9,783 nucleotides of DNA from Oscillospiraceae bacterium (GTDB taxonomy: Bacteria > Bacillota > Clostridia > Oscillospirales > Ruminococcaceae): NCBI GenBank assembly GCA_031253365.1, contig JAIRWE010000175.1, positions 1 to 9,783 of the forward strand, read 5' to 3'. The notes beneath the pieces are model-generated. The model saw only the letters and a list, made by a program, of their open reading frames with translations. It did not search any database and was not told the origin of the DNA. This document shows, piece by piece, positions 1-6,657 of the stretch (the stretch's first letter is position 1; each line of letters begins with the position of its first letter). The position numbers were made by a program, and so were the translations under genes.

Positions 1-15
1 TATAATTACTTTCAT
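1..15 (-). CDS. Start of an unidentified gene (first five codons only)
   Basis: An ATG on the minus strand at 15-13 opens a frame reading MKVII before the window ends. It is preceded by a near-perfect Shine-Dalgarno sequence AAAGGAGAG at 30-22, six bases before the ATG, and by a good promoter at 84-56. Together these make a genuine gene start likely. Five residues are too few to name a product. In many Clostridia mutL follows mutS, but a separately promoted gene starting MKVII does not look like MutL, which normally begins close to an I-x-x-L-x-x-x-V-x-x-x-I-A-A-G-E-V segment. That last point is inference from very little sequence. Confidence 0.7.
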
Positions 16-84
16 GAGAAGCTCTCCTTTGGTTTAATGTTTTAGTAGTAAACTCATTATACCATATTTGGGAACGCTTCTCAT
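14..84. repeat. 9-bp inverted repeat spanning promoter and start codon
   Basis: ATGAGAAGC at 14-22 and its exact reverse complement GCTTCTCAT at 76-84 bracket the promoter of the leftmost gene. One arm covers the -35 hexamer. The other covers the bases between the ribosome binding site and the ATG. The arm centres are 62 bp apart, close to six helical turns. The transcript should begin between the arms, so they cannot form an RNA hairpin in that transcript. They could be paired operator half-sites or chance. Confidence 0.4.
56..84 (-). promoter_or_regulatory. Sigma-A type promoter with extended -10, for the leftmost gene
   Basis: On the minus strand the -10 is a perfect TATAAT at 61-56, preceded by TGG (64-62), giving an extended -10 element. 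Exactly 17 bases upstream, at 84-79, lies ATGAGA, a 4-of-6 match to TTGACA. Transcription would start near position 49, leaving a leader of about 35 bases before the ATG at 15. A second, weaker TG-T-TAAAAT lies further upstream (about 115-107) with a poor -35. The promoter separates the leftmost gene from the mutS cluster. Confidence 0.75.
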
Positions 85-166
85 TCTTTTTATGGGTCAC
101 ATCATTTTAACATATACACGTTATGAAAATAATACCCTCGCAAAATAACACCTTCGGGATACGGCT

Positions 167-2752
167 TCACAATCCCTTTTTCAGTTCCGCCAACTCCCTT
201 AATGCGTCAAGCGGCGTCATGGCGTTCAAATCCAACGCCTTAATGCGGTTAAGCGCGTTCTCGTGCGCGATAAGCGAAAAATCCGCCTGCCCCACGCTCG
301 CTTCCTCTTCGCGAAGCCGCTCCGACAGCTCAATTTTGGAATTAAGCTCCATTTGCTTGAGAACCTTCCTCGCGTGGGAAATCACGCTTTCGGGTAACCC
401 CGCCAGTTTCGCGACTTCAATGCCGTAGCTTTGGTCGGTTCCGCCCTGTACGATTTTATGCAAAAAGGTGATTTCCCCGCCCCGCTTGATTACGCTGACG
501 CTTAAATTCTTTATTCCCGCGTTTGTCCTTTCAAGCTCGGTTAATTCGTGATAATGCGTGGCAAAAAGCGTTTTACAGCCGATTTTCCCGTTTATATGCT
601 CGGCGACGGCTTTCGCGAGGGAAACGCCGTCGAACGTGGAAGTCCCCCTGCCGATTTCATCAAGTATAACAAGGCTTTGCTTCGTCGCGCCGCCGAGAAT
701 TTCCGCGACTTCAAGCATTTCCACCATGAAGGTTGAGCGTCCCATCGAAAGGTCGTCGCTGGCACCCACGCGGGTGAAGATTTTATCAACCACGCCGAGC
801 CGCGCCGACTGTGCCGGAACAAAGCTCCCCGATTGCGCCATAAGCGTGATTATCGCGATTTGCCGCATATAGGTGGACTTTCCGGACATATTCGGCCCCG
901 TAATAATCATCAGACGGCTGCCGCCCGCGTCGAGATAACAGTCGTTCGGGGCAAACTCGCCGCCCGTAAGCGTTTTCTCCACGACGGGGTGGCGGGAACC
1001 TTTTATGTCTATCACGCCGTCAAGCGTAATTTCGGGGCGACGGTAATTCTCGCGTATTGCCACATCCGCGAAGGAACACAGCGCGTCCAAGTCCGACACC
1101 GCCCGCGCCGTTTGCTGAACCTTATAAAGCCCGCTTTCTATGAACAGTTTCACGTCGGCGAAAATTTCGGCTTCCAGCGCGAGGATTTTTTCGTTCGCCG
1201 AAAGTATGTCCTCCTCGATTTTTTTCAGTTCCTCCGTAACGTAACGCTCGCCGTTCGCAAGTGTCTGCCTTCTGTGATAATGCGTCGGAACGCTGTTTAC
1301 GCCCGTTTTTGAAACCTCGATATAATACCCGAAAACCCTGTTGTACCCCACGCGCAGATTTTTTATACCGGTAGCTTCCCTCTCCCGCTTTTCAACCTCG
1401 TCAAGCAGTTCCCGCCCGCCGTCCGCCAGTTTTCTCAGCGCGTCCAGCTTATCGTTAAAACCGTTATTGATATAGCCGCCGTCCTTCGTGGCGGCGGGCG
1501 GTTCGGGAACAATCGCGTTCCCGATAAGCGCGGCAAAATCGGAAAGGCTGTCCGCGCGGGCGTTCAGTTCGCGCAAAAGCGGCGAGGAAAAATTTTTCAG
1601 GACGTCCTTTATTTCGGGGATTTTCGCCGCCGCCGCCCCCAGCGCGTAAACGTCGCGCGGACTCGCGGTTTTGTATATGACCCTCGACATAAGCCGTTCA
1701 AGGTCGAACACCCCTGACAACTCCTCCCTCAGCCGGGCGAGTGCCGGCGCGTTAAGCGTAAGCTCCTCCACCGCGTCAAGCCTTTTTATTATGGCAAGGT
1801 GATTTTTGAGCGGTCGTTCAATCATCTGCCTTACGCGCCGTCTGCCCATGGCGGTCTTTGCGCGGTCAAGAACCCACAGCAAACTCCCCCTCTTTTCCCG
1901 TCCCCTGAAGGTTTCGACAAGTTCCAAGTTGCGACGCGCCGTCAACCCTATTTCCATAAATTCGTCCGCGCCGGATTCGCTGAGGCTTGTAAAGCAGTTC
2001 GACGCGGTTTTCCGCGTATGTTCGACGTATCGCAGCAACGCGCTTAACGCGCCCTCCGCAAGCGCGTTTTCAAGAACGGGGCAATCATTTAAATCAATCG
2101 CGTCAAGCCGCTTTTCGATGAACGCCCTGTCCGGCGCGAAGCTGTCGTCGTCCAAAACCTCCGCCGTGCAGGCGACTCGCGTTTTAAGAAACGCGCTCAC
2201 GCTTTCATAATCAAGAAACGCGGCGTTAAACAGCACTTCCGACGGCATATAGCGGGCGGTCTCGTTTATGATTTCCGTCTGGCTCTTCGCGAGACCGACG
2301 CAAAGCTGACCCGTCGAAATATCGCCGAACGCCATCGCGCACTTATCCCCGCTCGCCATAAAGCTGCCTATATAGTTGTTTTCGCCCTCGTCAAGCATGG
2401 AGTCCTCGGTCAGCGTTCCGGGTGTGACGAGGCGAACGACCTTCCTGTTCATGGGACCTTTGGATTCCGTCGCTTCCGTTTGCTCGCACAGCGCCACCTT
2501 GAAGCCTTCTTTAATCAGCCGCCGTATGTAGGTTTCCGCGGCGTGGTAAGGAACGCCGCACATGGGAACGCCCGCCCTTGACGTAAGGGTGAGTTCCAGT
2601 ACCTTCGATATGTTTTCGGCGTCCTCGAAAAACATTTCATAAAAATCGCCGAGCCGATAAAACAGCACAAAACCCTTATGGGCGTTCTTTATTTCAAGAT
2701 ATTGCCTTATCATGGGGGTGGGGTTTTCGCCGCCGTTATCCGTCACTTGCAT
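167..2752 (-). CDS. mutS: DNA mismatch repair protein MutS
   Basis: MutS recognises base mismatches and small loops in newly replicated DNA and starts ATP-dependent repair with MutL. The protein is 861 aa, the usual size. The N-terminal mismatch-reading motif G-D-F-Y-E-M-F has Phe37 and Glu39, which stack on and contact the mispaired base. The ATPase domain shows Walker A GPNMSGKST at 619-627, GASDDL at 663-668, Walker B with LDEIGRGTSTFDG at 697-709, and the THYHE switch at 732-736. The frame stays open 46 codons further upstream (to 2890), but that stretch is Arg-rich, unlike MutS, and lies inside the aldo/keto reductase gene. I chose ATG 2752, which has AAAAGGAA (2771-2764) 11 bases upstream and overlaps the preceding gene by 10 bp. 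No convincing terminator hairpin follows the stop. Confidence 0.98.
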   Translation of the reverse strand: MQVTDNGGENPTPMIRQYLEIKNAHKGFVLFYRLGDFYEMFFEDAENISKVLELTLTSRAGVPMCGVPYHAAETYIRRLIKEGFKVALCEQTEATESKGPMNRKVVRLVTPGTLTEDSMLDEGENNYIGSFMASGDKCAMAFGDISTGQLCVGLAKSQTEIINETARYMPSEVLFNAAFLDYESVSAFLKTRVACTAEVLDDDSFAPDRAFIEKRLDAIDLNDCPVLENALAEGALSALLRYVEHTRKTASNCFTSLSESGADEFMEIGLTARRNLELVETFRGREKRGSLLWVLDRAKTAMGRRRVRQMIERPLKNHLAIIKRLDAVEELTLNAPALARLREELSGVFDLERLMSRVIYKTASPRDVYALGAAAAKIPEIKDVLKNFSSPLLRELNARADSLSDFAALIGNAIVPEPPAATKDGGYINNGFNDKLDALRKLADGGRELLDEVEKREREATGIKNLRVGYNRVFGYYIEVSKTGVNSVPTHYHRRQTLANGERYVTEELKKIEEDILSANEKILALEAEIFADVKLFIESGLYKVQQTARAVSDLDALCSFADVAIRENYRRPEITLDGVIDIKGSRHPVVEKTLTGGEFAPNDCYLDAGGSRLMIITGPNMSGKSTYMRQIAIITLMAQSGSFVPAQSARLGVVDKIFTRVGASDDLSMGRSTFMVEMLEVAEILGGATKQSLVILDEIGRGTSTFDGVSLAKAVAEHINGKIGCKTLFATHYHELTELERTNAGIKNLSVSVIKRGGEITFLHKIVQGGTDQSYGIEVAKLAGLPESVISHARKVLKQMELNSKIELSERLREEEASVGQADFSLIAHENALNRIKALDLNAMTPLDALRELAELKKGL

Positions 2753-3876
2753 AAATCGTCCAATTCCTTTTGCGCCCTTTTCAGGTCGTCGACCGTATTT
2801 ATTTTTTGCGAACATTTTCTCGCGCAGTCGCCGCAACCGACGCAACAGTCGGGACGCTCCGACTGCTGCGTGCCGTACAGCCATTCCCACTTGGTAACGT
2901 CGAAGTTCTCATAGACCGCGTAATCGTTCCAAATACGGAAAACCCGCGAAATTTTCACGCCTTTCGGGCAAGGCTCGCAGTAACCGCAATATGTACAGCC
3001 GTTGTTGGAGCGTTTGGCGCGCGCGGACTTCACCGCCTCGATTGCCGCCTTTTCCCTCTCGGACAAGGGTACGTAATTATTGAAGGTGGAAAGGTTGTCC
3101 CTTATCTGCTCCATACTGTTCATGCCGCTCAGTATGATTTTCACGCCGGGTAGCCCGATAACCCACCTCATCGCCCACGAGGAAATGGACGCCATCGGAT
3201 TTATATCCGTGAAAAAGCCGTTCAAATCACTCGGCAACTTGGACAGCGAACCGCCCTTAACCGGTTCCATCACGATTAAGGGGACGCCCTTCTTTTCGCA
3301 CAACTCGTAAGCGGGAAGCCCGCCCTGCTCCGTTCCCGTATCCGTATAATTAAGCTGGATTTGGCAAAAATCCCATTCGCGCGCGCCGATTATCTCTTTA
3401 AATCCGTCGAAAGTATCGTGGAACGAAAACCCGAAATACCTTATCTTGCCCGCCTTCTTCAGTCCCTCGCACCATTCGGGGATTTTCAGGCGGAGCATAT
3501 CCGCCCATCTTTTTCTGTCTAACGCCTGAATAAGATAAAAATCAATATAATTCATCCTCAGCCGGCTTAACTGCTCGTTGAAAATGCGTTCGGCGTCCTT
3601 TGCCAGCGTAACCTTCCAGGGCGGCAACTTCGTGGCTATATAAAAACTTTTGCGCGGATAATCCGAAAGGGCGCGTCCTATGAATTTCTCGCTTTGCCCG
3701 TCGTTATATACATAAGAAGTATCGAAATAATTTATCCCGCCGCCAATCGCGGCCTTAACCATTTCGCCGCCCAAGCTCTCATTGACCGTACCGTCGTCGT
3801 TCAACGGCAGGCGCATACACCCCATTCCCAGCAAGGACGGCGACACATCGAGGTTTCCGAGCCTTCTGCGTTCCAT
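2743..3876 (-). CDS. Aldo/keto reductase with two C-terminal 4Fe-4S cluster motifs
   Basis: This is a 377-aa member of the aldo/keto reductase group fused to a ferredoxin-like tail, common in anaerobes and mostly of unknown substrate. The barrel starts with RRLGNLDVSPSLLGMGCMRLP. The tetrad residues Asp52, Tyr57 (FDTSYVYNDG) and Lys83 (IATK) are present. The position where the family normally has His (YxDFYLxH) reads Gln117 (DFYLIQALD). The tail carries C-x2-C-x2-C-x3-CP (CTYCGYCEPCP), then C-x2-C-x2-C-x3-C (CVGCGDCARKC), enough for two 4Fe-4S clusters and suggesting electron exchange with ferredoxin. The start is ATG 3876, with GGAGAG four bases upstream. A TTG at 3888 has no such site. The gene begins 12 bp after the RicA-like gene ends and overlaps mutS by 10 bp. 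In B. subtilis cotE occupies this slot. Confidence 0.92.
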   Translation of the reverse strand: MERRRLGNLDVSPSLLGMGCMRLPLNDDGTVNESLGGEMVKAAIGGGINYFDTSYVYNDGQSEKFIGRALSDYPRKSFYIATKLPPWKVTLAKDAERIFNEQLSRLRMNYIDFYLIQALDRKRWADMLRLKIPEWCEGLKKAGKIRYFGFSFHDTFDGFKEIIGAREWDFCQIQLNYTDTGTEQGGLPAYELCEKKGVPLIVMEPVKGGSLSKLPSDLNGFFTDINPMASISSWAMRWVIGLPGVKIILSGMNSMEQIRDNLSTFNNYVPLSEREKAAIEAVKSARAKRSNNGCTYCGYCEPCPKGVKISRVFRIWNDYAVYENFDVTKWEWLYGTQQSERPDCCVGCGDCARKCSQKINTVDDLKRAQKELDDLCK

Positions 3877-3888
3877 AACGCTCTCCAA

Positions 3889-4299
3889 TCATCCGCATTT
3901 GGCGCAAACGGAGCATACGCCCGTACAGTCATTCTTGACCTCGCAGGTTTCGGGATTCTCGCCGTCGCAGCAAAGGCTGATTATCCCGCCTATTTCCCGT
4001 ATCAACCTGTCCATTCTGTTCTTGGAATCGGTGAACTTCACCATGCTCTCGTTCTTCATTATTTCAGCGTGAACAGCCTGCGCCTTTTCGTTCAATTCCC
4101 CGATTTTATCGGCATCTTTCTCGCTTTCGGGTTTGTTCATCTCCATACCGATTTGCTGTCGGATAAGGTTAAACTCGCCGATTAACTCCTGCAACGCCGC
4201 GTCGCCGTCGTTGTCCTCCCTCGCCTTCACATAAGCGACGTACCTGTCGTCCGCCTGGATGGCCTTTCCTAATTCTCTTGCCGCTCTGACCGCGTCCAT
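3889..4299 (-). CDS. YlbF/YmcA (RicA) family protein with Cys-rich C-terminus
   Basis: This is a 136-aa, mostly helical, charged protein of the Com_YlbF family. In B. subtilis YmcA (RicA) works with YlbF and YaaT in the Y-complex, which binds 4Fe-4S clusters and influences RNase Y-dependent mRNA processing, competence and biofilm formation. The C-terminal tail carries seven cysteines (110, 111, 119, 125, 129, 132, 135), the last four as C-x3-C-x2-C-x2-C, fitting a metal or Fe-S site. The position directly after miaB and just upstream of the mutS region matches ymcA in B. subtilis and supports the RicA assignment over the paralogue YlbF. I cannot be sure which paralogue it is, so no symbol is given. 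The start is ATG 4299, with AGGGGG five bases upstream, 24 bp after the miaB stop. Confidence 0.85.
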   Translation of the reverse strand: MDAVRAARELGKAIQADDRYVAYVKAREDNDGDAALQELIGEFNLIRQQIGMEMNKPESEKDADKIGELNEKAQAVHAEIMKNESMVKFTDSKNRMDRLIREIGGIISLCCDGENPETCEVKNDCTGVCSVCAKCG

Positions 4300-4323
4300 A
4301 AAAACCCCCTAACATTCCGTCGT

Positions 4324-5655
4324 TTACTTTTGAACACTTCCCAAAACCGCCCATTTCAACGCCGCGTCTATCTTGACGTTGACGAACTCCCCCGTCGCGT
4401 TCCTGTCGGAATCGAAATCCACGATTACGCCCTGCGCGCTTTTGCCGGTATAAGCGCGTTTGCCCGTTCTGCCCTTCCCCTCGCACAATACGCGCAGCGT
4501 GCTTCCGACGAAACGCCCGTAAGCCCTTCCGCACGTATCTTCCAAGACGCGAAGCAACTCATTGAACCGCACGCTTTTTTCCTCTGCGGTTATCCGGTCG
4601 GGTAATTCTGCCGCCTTTGTCCCCTCGCGCTTTGAATAAATAAACGTATACGCCGAGTCAAACCCGATTTTCCGTATAAACGCCAGCGTCTGTTCAAAAT
4701 CCTCGCGCGTTTCCCCGGGAAATCCCACGATAATATCCGTCGTCACCGACAACCCGGGGATTTTCTCCCGCGCCCGCTCTATTATTTCCCCGTATTGCCC
4801 CGACGTGTAACCCCTGTTCATAAGCGCGAGAACCCTGTCGCTCCCCGATTGCGCGGGCAGATGAAGCTGACGCGATATTTTCCCGCTTTTCGCGATAACG
4901 TCCGTCAGCTCCCGCGAAAAGTCCTTGGGGTGGGACGTCATGTACGCCACGCGGAATTCGCCTTCCGTTTTGTCTATTTCCCGCAACAATTCGGCGAAGG
5001 TCACGCCATGCTCTTTCCCGTAGGAATTGACGTTCTGCCCCAGCAGCGTAATTTCCTTGACGCCGCTTTTGACAAGCCCCCCGACCTCGGTTAAAACATC
5101 GTCCGGCTTCCTTGAACGCTCGCGTCCGCGCACGTAAGGGACGACGCAATAGGAACAAAAGTTATCGCACCCGTACATCACGGGGACGTCGGCTTTCAAC
5201 GCGCTTCCCCGTCTTATCGGCAGCCCCTCGACGATTTCGTCCGCGTAAGCGGTTATGTCCGTGACGCGCCGCTTTTCGGAAATAACCTCGGACAGCAATT
5301 CCGGCAGCTTATGAATGGCGTGCGTGCCGAAAACCAAATCAATAAAAGGGAACGTACCGCATAATTTTTCCGCCGTATGCTTTCTTTGAACCATGCAACC
5401 GCAAACAGCCACTATTAAATCGGGGTTGAGCCGCTTTCGGTGAACGAGCGCGCCTATATTCCCGAACACCCGCGTTTCGGCGCTTTCACGGACGGCGCAG
5501 GTGTTCAGCAGGATTAAATCGGCGCCGTCGGGCGAGTTCACGAAACCGTAACCCATTTCGGCCAAGATGCCGTCAATCCTCTCCCCGTCGGCAACGTTTG
5601 CGCGGCAACCGTAAGTACGCGTATAAGCGTAAAGCTGTTTGTTCTTATCCGTCAT
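4324..5655 (-). CDS. miaB: tRNA-2-methylthio-N6-dimethylallyladenosine synthase MiaB
   Basis: MiaB is a radical-SAM enzyme that adds a methylthio group to i6A37 in tRNAs reading UNN codons. The 443-aa protein has the N-terminal UPF0004 domain with three cluster cysteines (Cys17 in TYGCRANVAD, Cys53 in NTCAVRESAE, Cys87 in VCGCMVQ). The radical-SAM signature C-x3-C-x2-C is at 163-170 (YGCDNFCSYC), followed by VVPYVRGRERSR. A C-terminal TRAM-like RNA-binding domain fills roughly the last 70 residues. MtaB and RimO are less likely given the VVPYxRGRE signature and the ricA-mutS neighbourhood. I chose ATG 5655, one base after the engB stop. A TTG at 5667 would add four residues. The ribosome binding site is weak, so translation is probably coupled to engB. 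Confidence 0.95.
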   Translation of the reverse strand: MTDKNKQLYAYTRTYGCRANVADGERIDGILAEMGYGFVNSPDGADLILLNTCAVRESAETRVFGNIGALVHRKRLNPDLIVAVCGCMVQRKHTAEKLCGTFPFIDLVFGTHAIHKLPELLSEVISEKRRVTDITAYADEIVEGLPIRRGSALKADVPVMYGCDNFCSYCVVPYVRGRERSRKPDDVLTEVGGLVKSGVKEITLLGQNVNSYGKEHGVTFAELLREIDKTEGEFRVAYMTSHPKDFSRELTDVIAKSGKISRQLHLPAQSGSDRVLALMNRGYTSGQYGEIIERAREKIPGLSVTTDIIVGFPGETREDFEQTLAFIRKIGFDSAYTFIYSKREGTKAAELPDRITAEEKSVRFNELLRVLEDTCGRAYGRFVGSTLRVLCEGKGRTGKRAYTGKSAQGVIVDFDSDRNATGEFVNVKIDAALKWAVLGSVQK

Positions 5656-5656
5656 T

Positions 5657-6232
5657 TTACTTTTCAAAGGCTTCTATAATTTGCCGCAACTTTTCCACTC
5701 CCTCACCGGTTTTCGCGGAAATCTCGACGGGCGCGCAATCGCCGCCGGGCAATTCGGATTTGAGCGTGGCGCGGCGTTCCTCCCGCTGTTTTCCTTTCAG
5801 CTTGTCCGCCTTGGTGAGCGCGATTATAAAATCAATTTTGCTTTCCGCGAGGAAGTTCAGCATGGTTAAATCGTCGGCGGACGGCGGGTGACGAAAATCA
5901 ATCAACTGAACGAGAAGCGACACCCTCCCCGATTTCAAATACCGCTCGGTCAGTTCCCCGAAACGCGCGCGCTCTGACTTCGCCGTTTTCGCGTAGCCGT
6001 AGCCGGGCAAATCCACGATGTGAACGCCGTCAACCGCATAAAAGTTAAGCGTCACGGTTTTTCCCGGCGCCCCGCTTACCCGCGCGAGGGATTTTCGGTT
6101 CAGCAGCTTGTTAATCAACGAGGACTTTCCCACGTTGGAACGCCCCGAAAATGCTATTTCGACCTTTTGCCGCGAGGGAACCTGTGAAAACCTCCCGTAT
6201 GAGGCGTAAAACTCAGACTTGTTCCAGTTCAC
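5657..6232 (-). CDS. engB: Ribosome biogenesis GTP-binding protein EngB (YsxC/YihA)
   Basis: EngB is a small GTPase, essential in many bacteria, that acts late in 50S subunit assembly. The 191-aa protein has the full set of G motifs: G1 GRSNVGKS at 30-37, the switch region with GKTVTLNFY near 57-65, G3 DLPGYG at 74-79, G4 TKAD at 140-143 and G5 SAK at 172-174. The switch region reads GAPGKTV where many homologues have KPGKTQ, but the key Gly-Lys-Thr is kept. The start is GTG at 6232, two bases after the stop of the ACT gene. The nearest ribosome binding site is only a GAGG about 13 bases away, so translational coupling to the upstream gene is likely. Usual bacterial neighbours are lon or clpX. 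Here it links the aryl-acid genes to the miaB-mutS block. Confidence 0.96.
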   Translation of the reverse strand: MNWNKSEFYASYGRFSQVPSRQKVEIAFSGRSNVGKSSLINKLLNRKSLARVSGAPGKTVTLNFYAVDGVHIVDLPGYGYAKTAKSERARFGELTERYLKSGRVSLLVQLIDFRHPPSADDLTMLNFLAESKIDFIIALTKADKLKGKQREERRATLKSELPGGDCAPVEISAKTGEGVEKLRQIIEAFEK

Positions 6233-6234
6233 GG

Positions 6235-6657
6235 CTACACGACGTCCTCAATCTCAATCAGCTTAACGCCCGCCCCCGCGAGAATTTCCCCCGCCCTTTT
6301 CGCGTCGGCGACCTTGATGACTATATCGGCTTCTTTTTGGTTTTTGCCCATAAGCGAATAGGAATACTCAATATTTATCCCGTTTTCGCCGAGCAGCTTT
6401 ATGACGTCGTACAACGCGCCGAAATGGTCGGGGATGGTGAACGCTATAACTTCGGTGACCTTCACGGTGAAGCTGTTTTCTTTAAGGGCGTTCGCGGCTT
6501 TTTCGGCGTCGTTGACAATCAGCCGAACTATGCCGAATTCGGCGGTGTCGGCGATTGTCATGGCGCGAACGTCGATTTTCGCTTCCGCCAGCGTTTCCAT
6601 AACGGCGCAGAGCCTGCCGGACTTGTTTTCCACAAAAATAGAGATTTGCTTTAACAT
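6235..6657 (-). CDS. Tandem ACT-domain protein, companion of PaaK
   Basis: This 140-aa protein consists of two ACT-like ligand-binding domains. The first runs from LKQISIFVENKSGRL to about residue 68. The second begins at EVIAFTIPDHFGALYDVIKLLGENGINIEYSYS and runs to the end. ACT domains usually bind amino acids as allosteric signals. Stand-alone tandem ACT proteins often follow paaK and ior genes in anaerobes and archaea, so a role in sensing an aromatic amino acid or aryl-acid metabolite is likely but is inference. The start codon overlaps the paaK stop by one base (TAATG), and a strong GAGGGAGG sits inside the end of paaK at 6674-6667, so the two are translationally coupled. Confidence 0.9.
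   Translation of the reverse strand: MLKQISIFVENKSGRLCAVMETLAEAKIDVRAMTIADTAEFGIVRLIVNDAEKAANALKENSFTVKVTEVIAFTIPDHFGALYDVIKLLGENGINIEYSYSLMGKNQKEADIVIKVADAKRAGEILAGAGVKLIEIEDVV

Noticed and set aside
100..166. Terminator after mutS
   Set aside because: Runs of CCC and GGG near 135-157 cannot form a continuous stem, and no T-tract follows a hairpin.
833..1312. 159-codon plus-strand open frame inside mutS
   Set aside because: It is antisense to a confirmed gene and reads His/Arg/Phe-rich with no recognisable domain. It is a by-product of GC-biased codon use.
2753..2890. 46-codon N-terminal extension of MutS
   Set aside because: The extension is Arg-rich, unlike any MutS N-terminus, and lies wholly in the aldo/keto reductase gene. 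ATG 2752 has a ribosome binding site and gives the normal length.
3694..4185. 163-codon plus-strand open frame across two genes
   Set aside because: It is antisense to the aldo/keto reductase and the RicA-like gene, with no ribosome binding site or domain. The opposite strand explains the coding signal.
4169..4534. 121-codon minus-strand frame overlapping miaB and the RicA-like gene
   Set aside because: It is an alternate frame of two confident genes, extremely Arg/Gly-rich, and without family resemblance.
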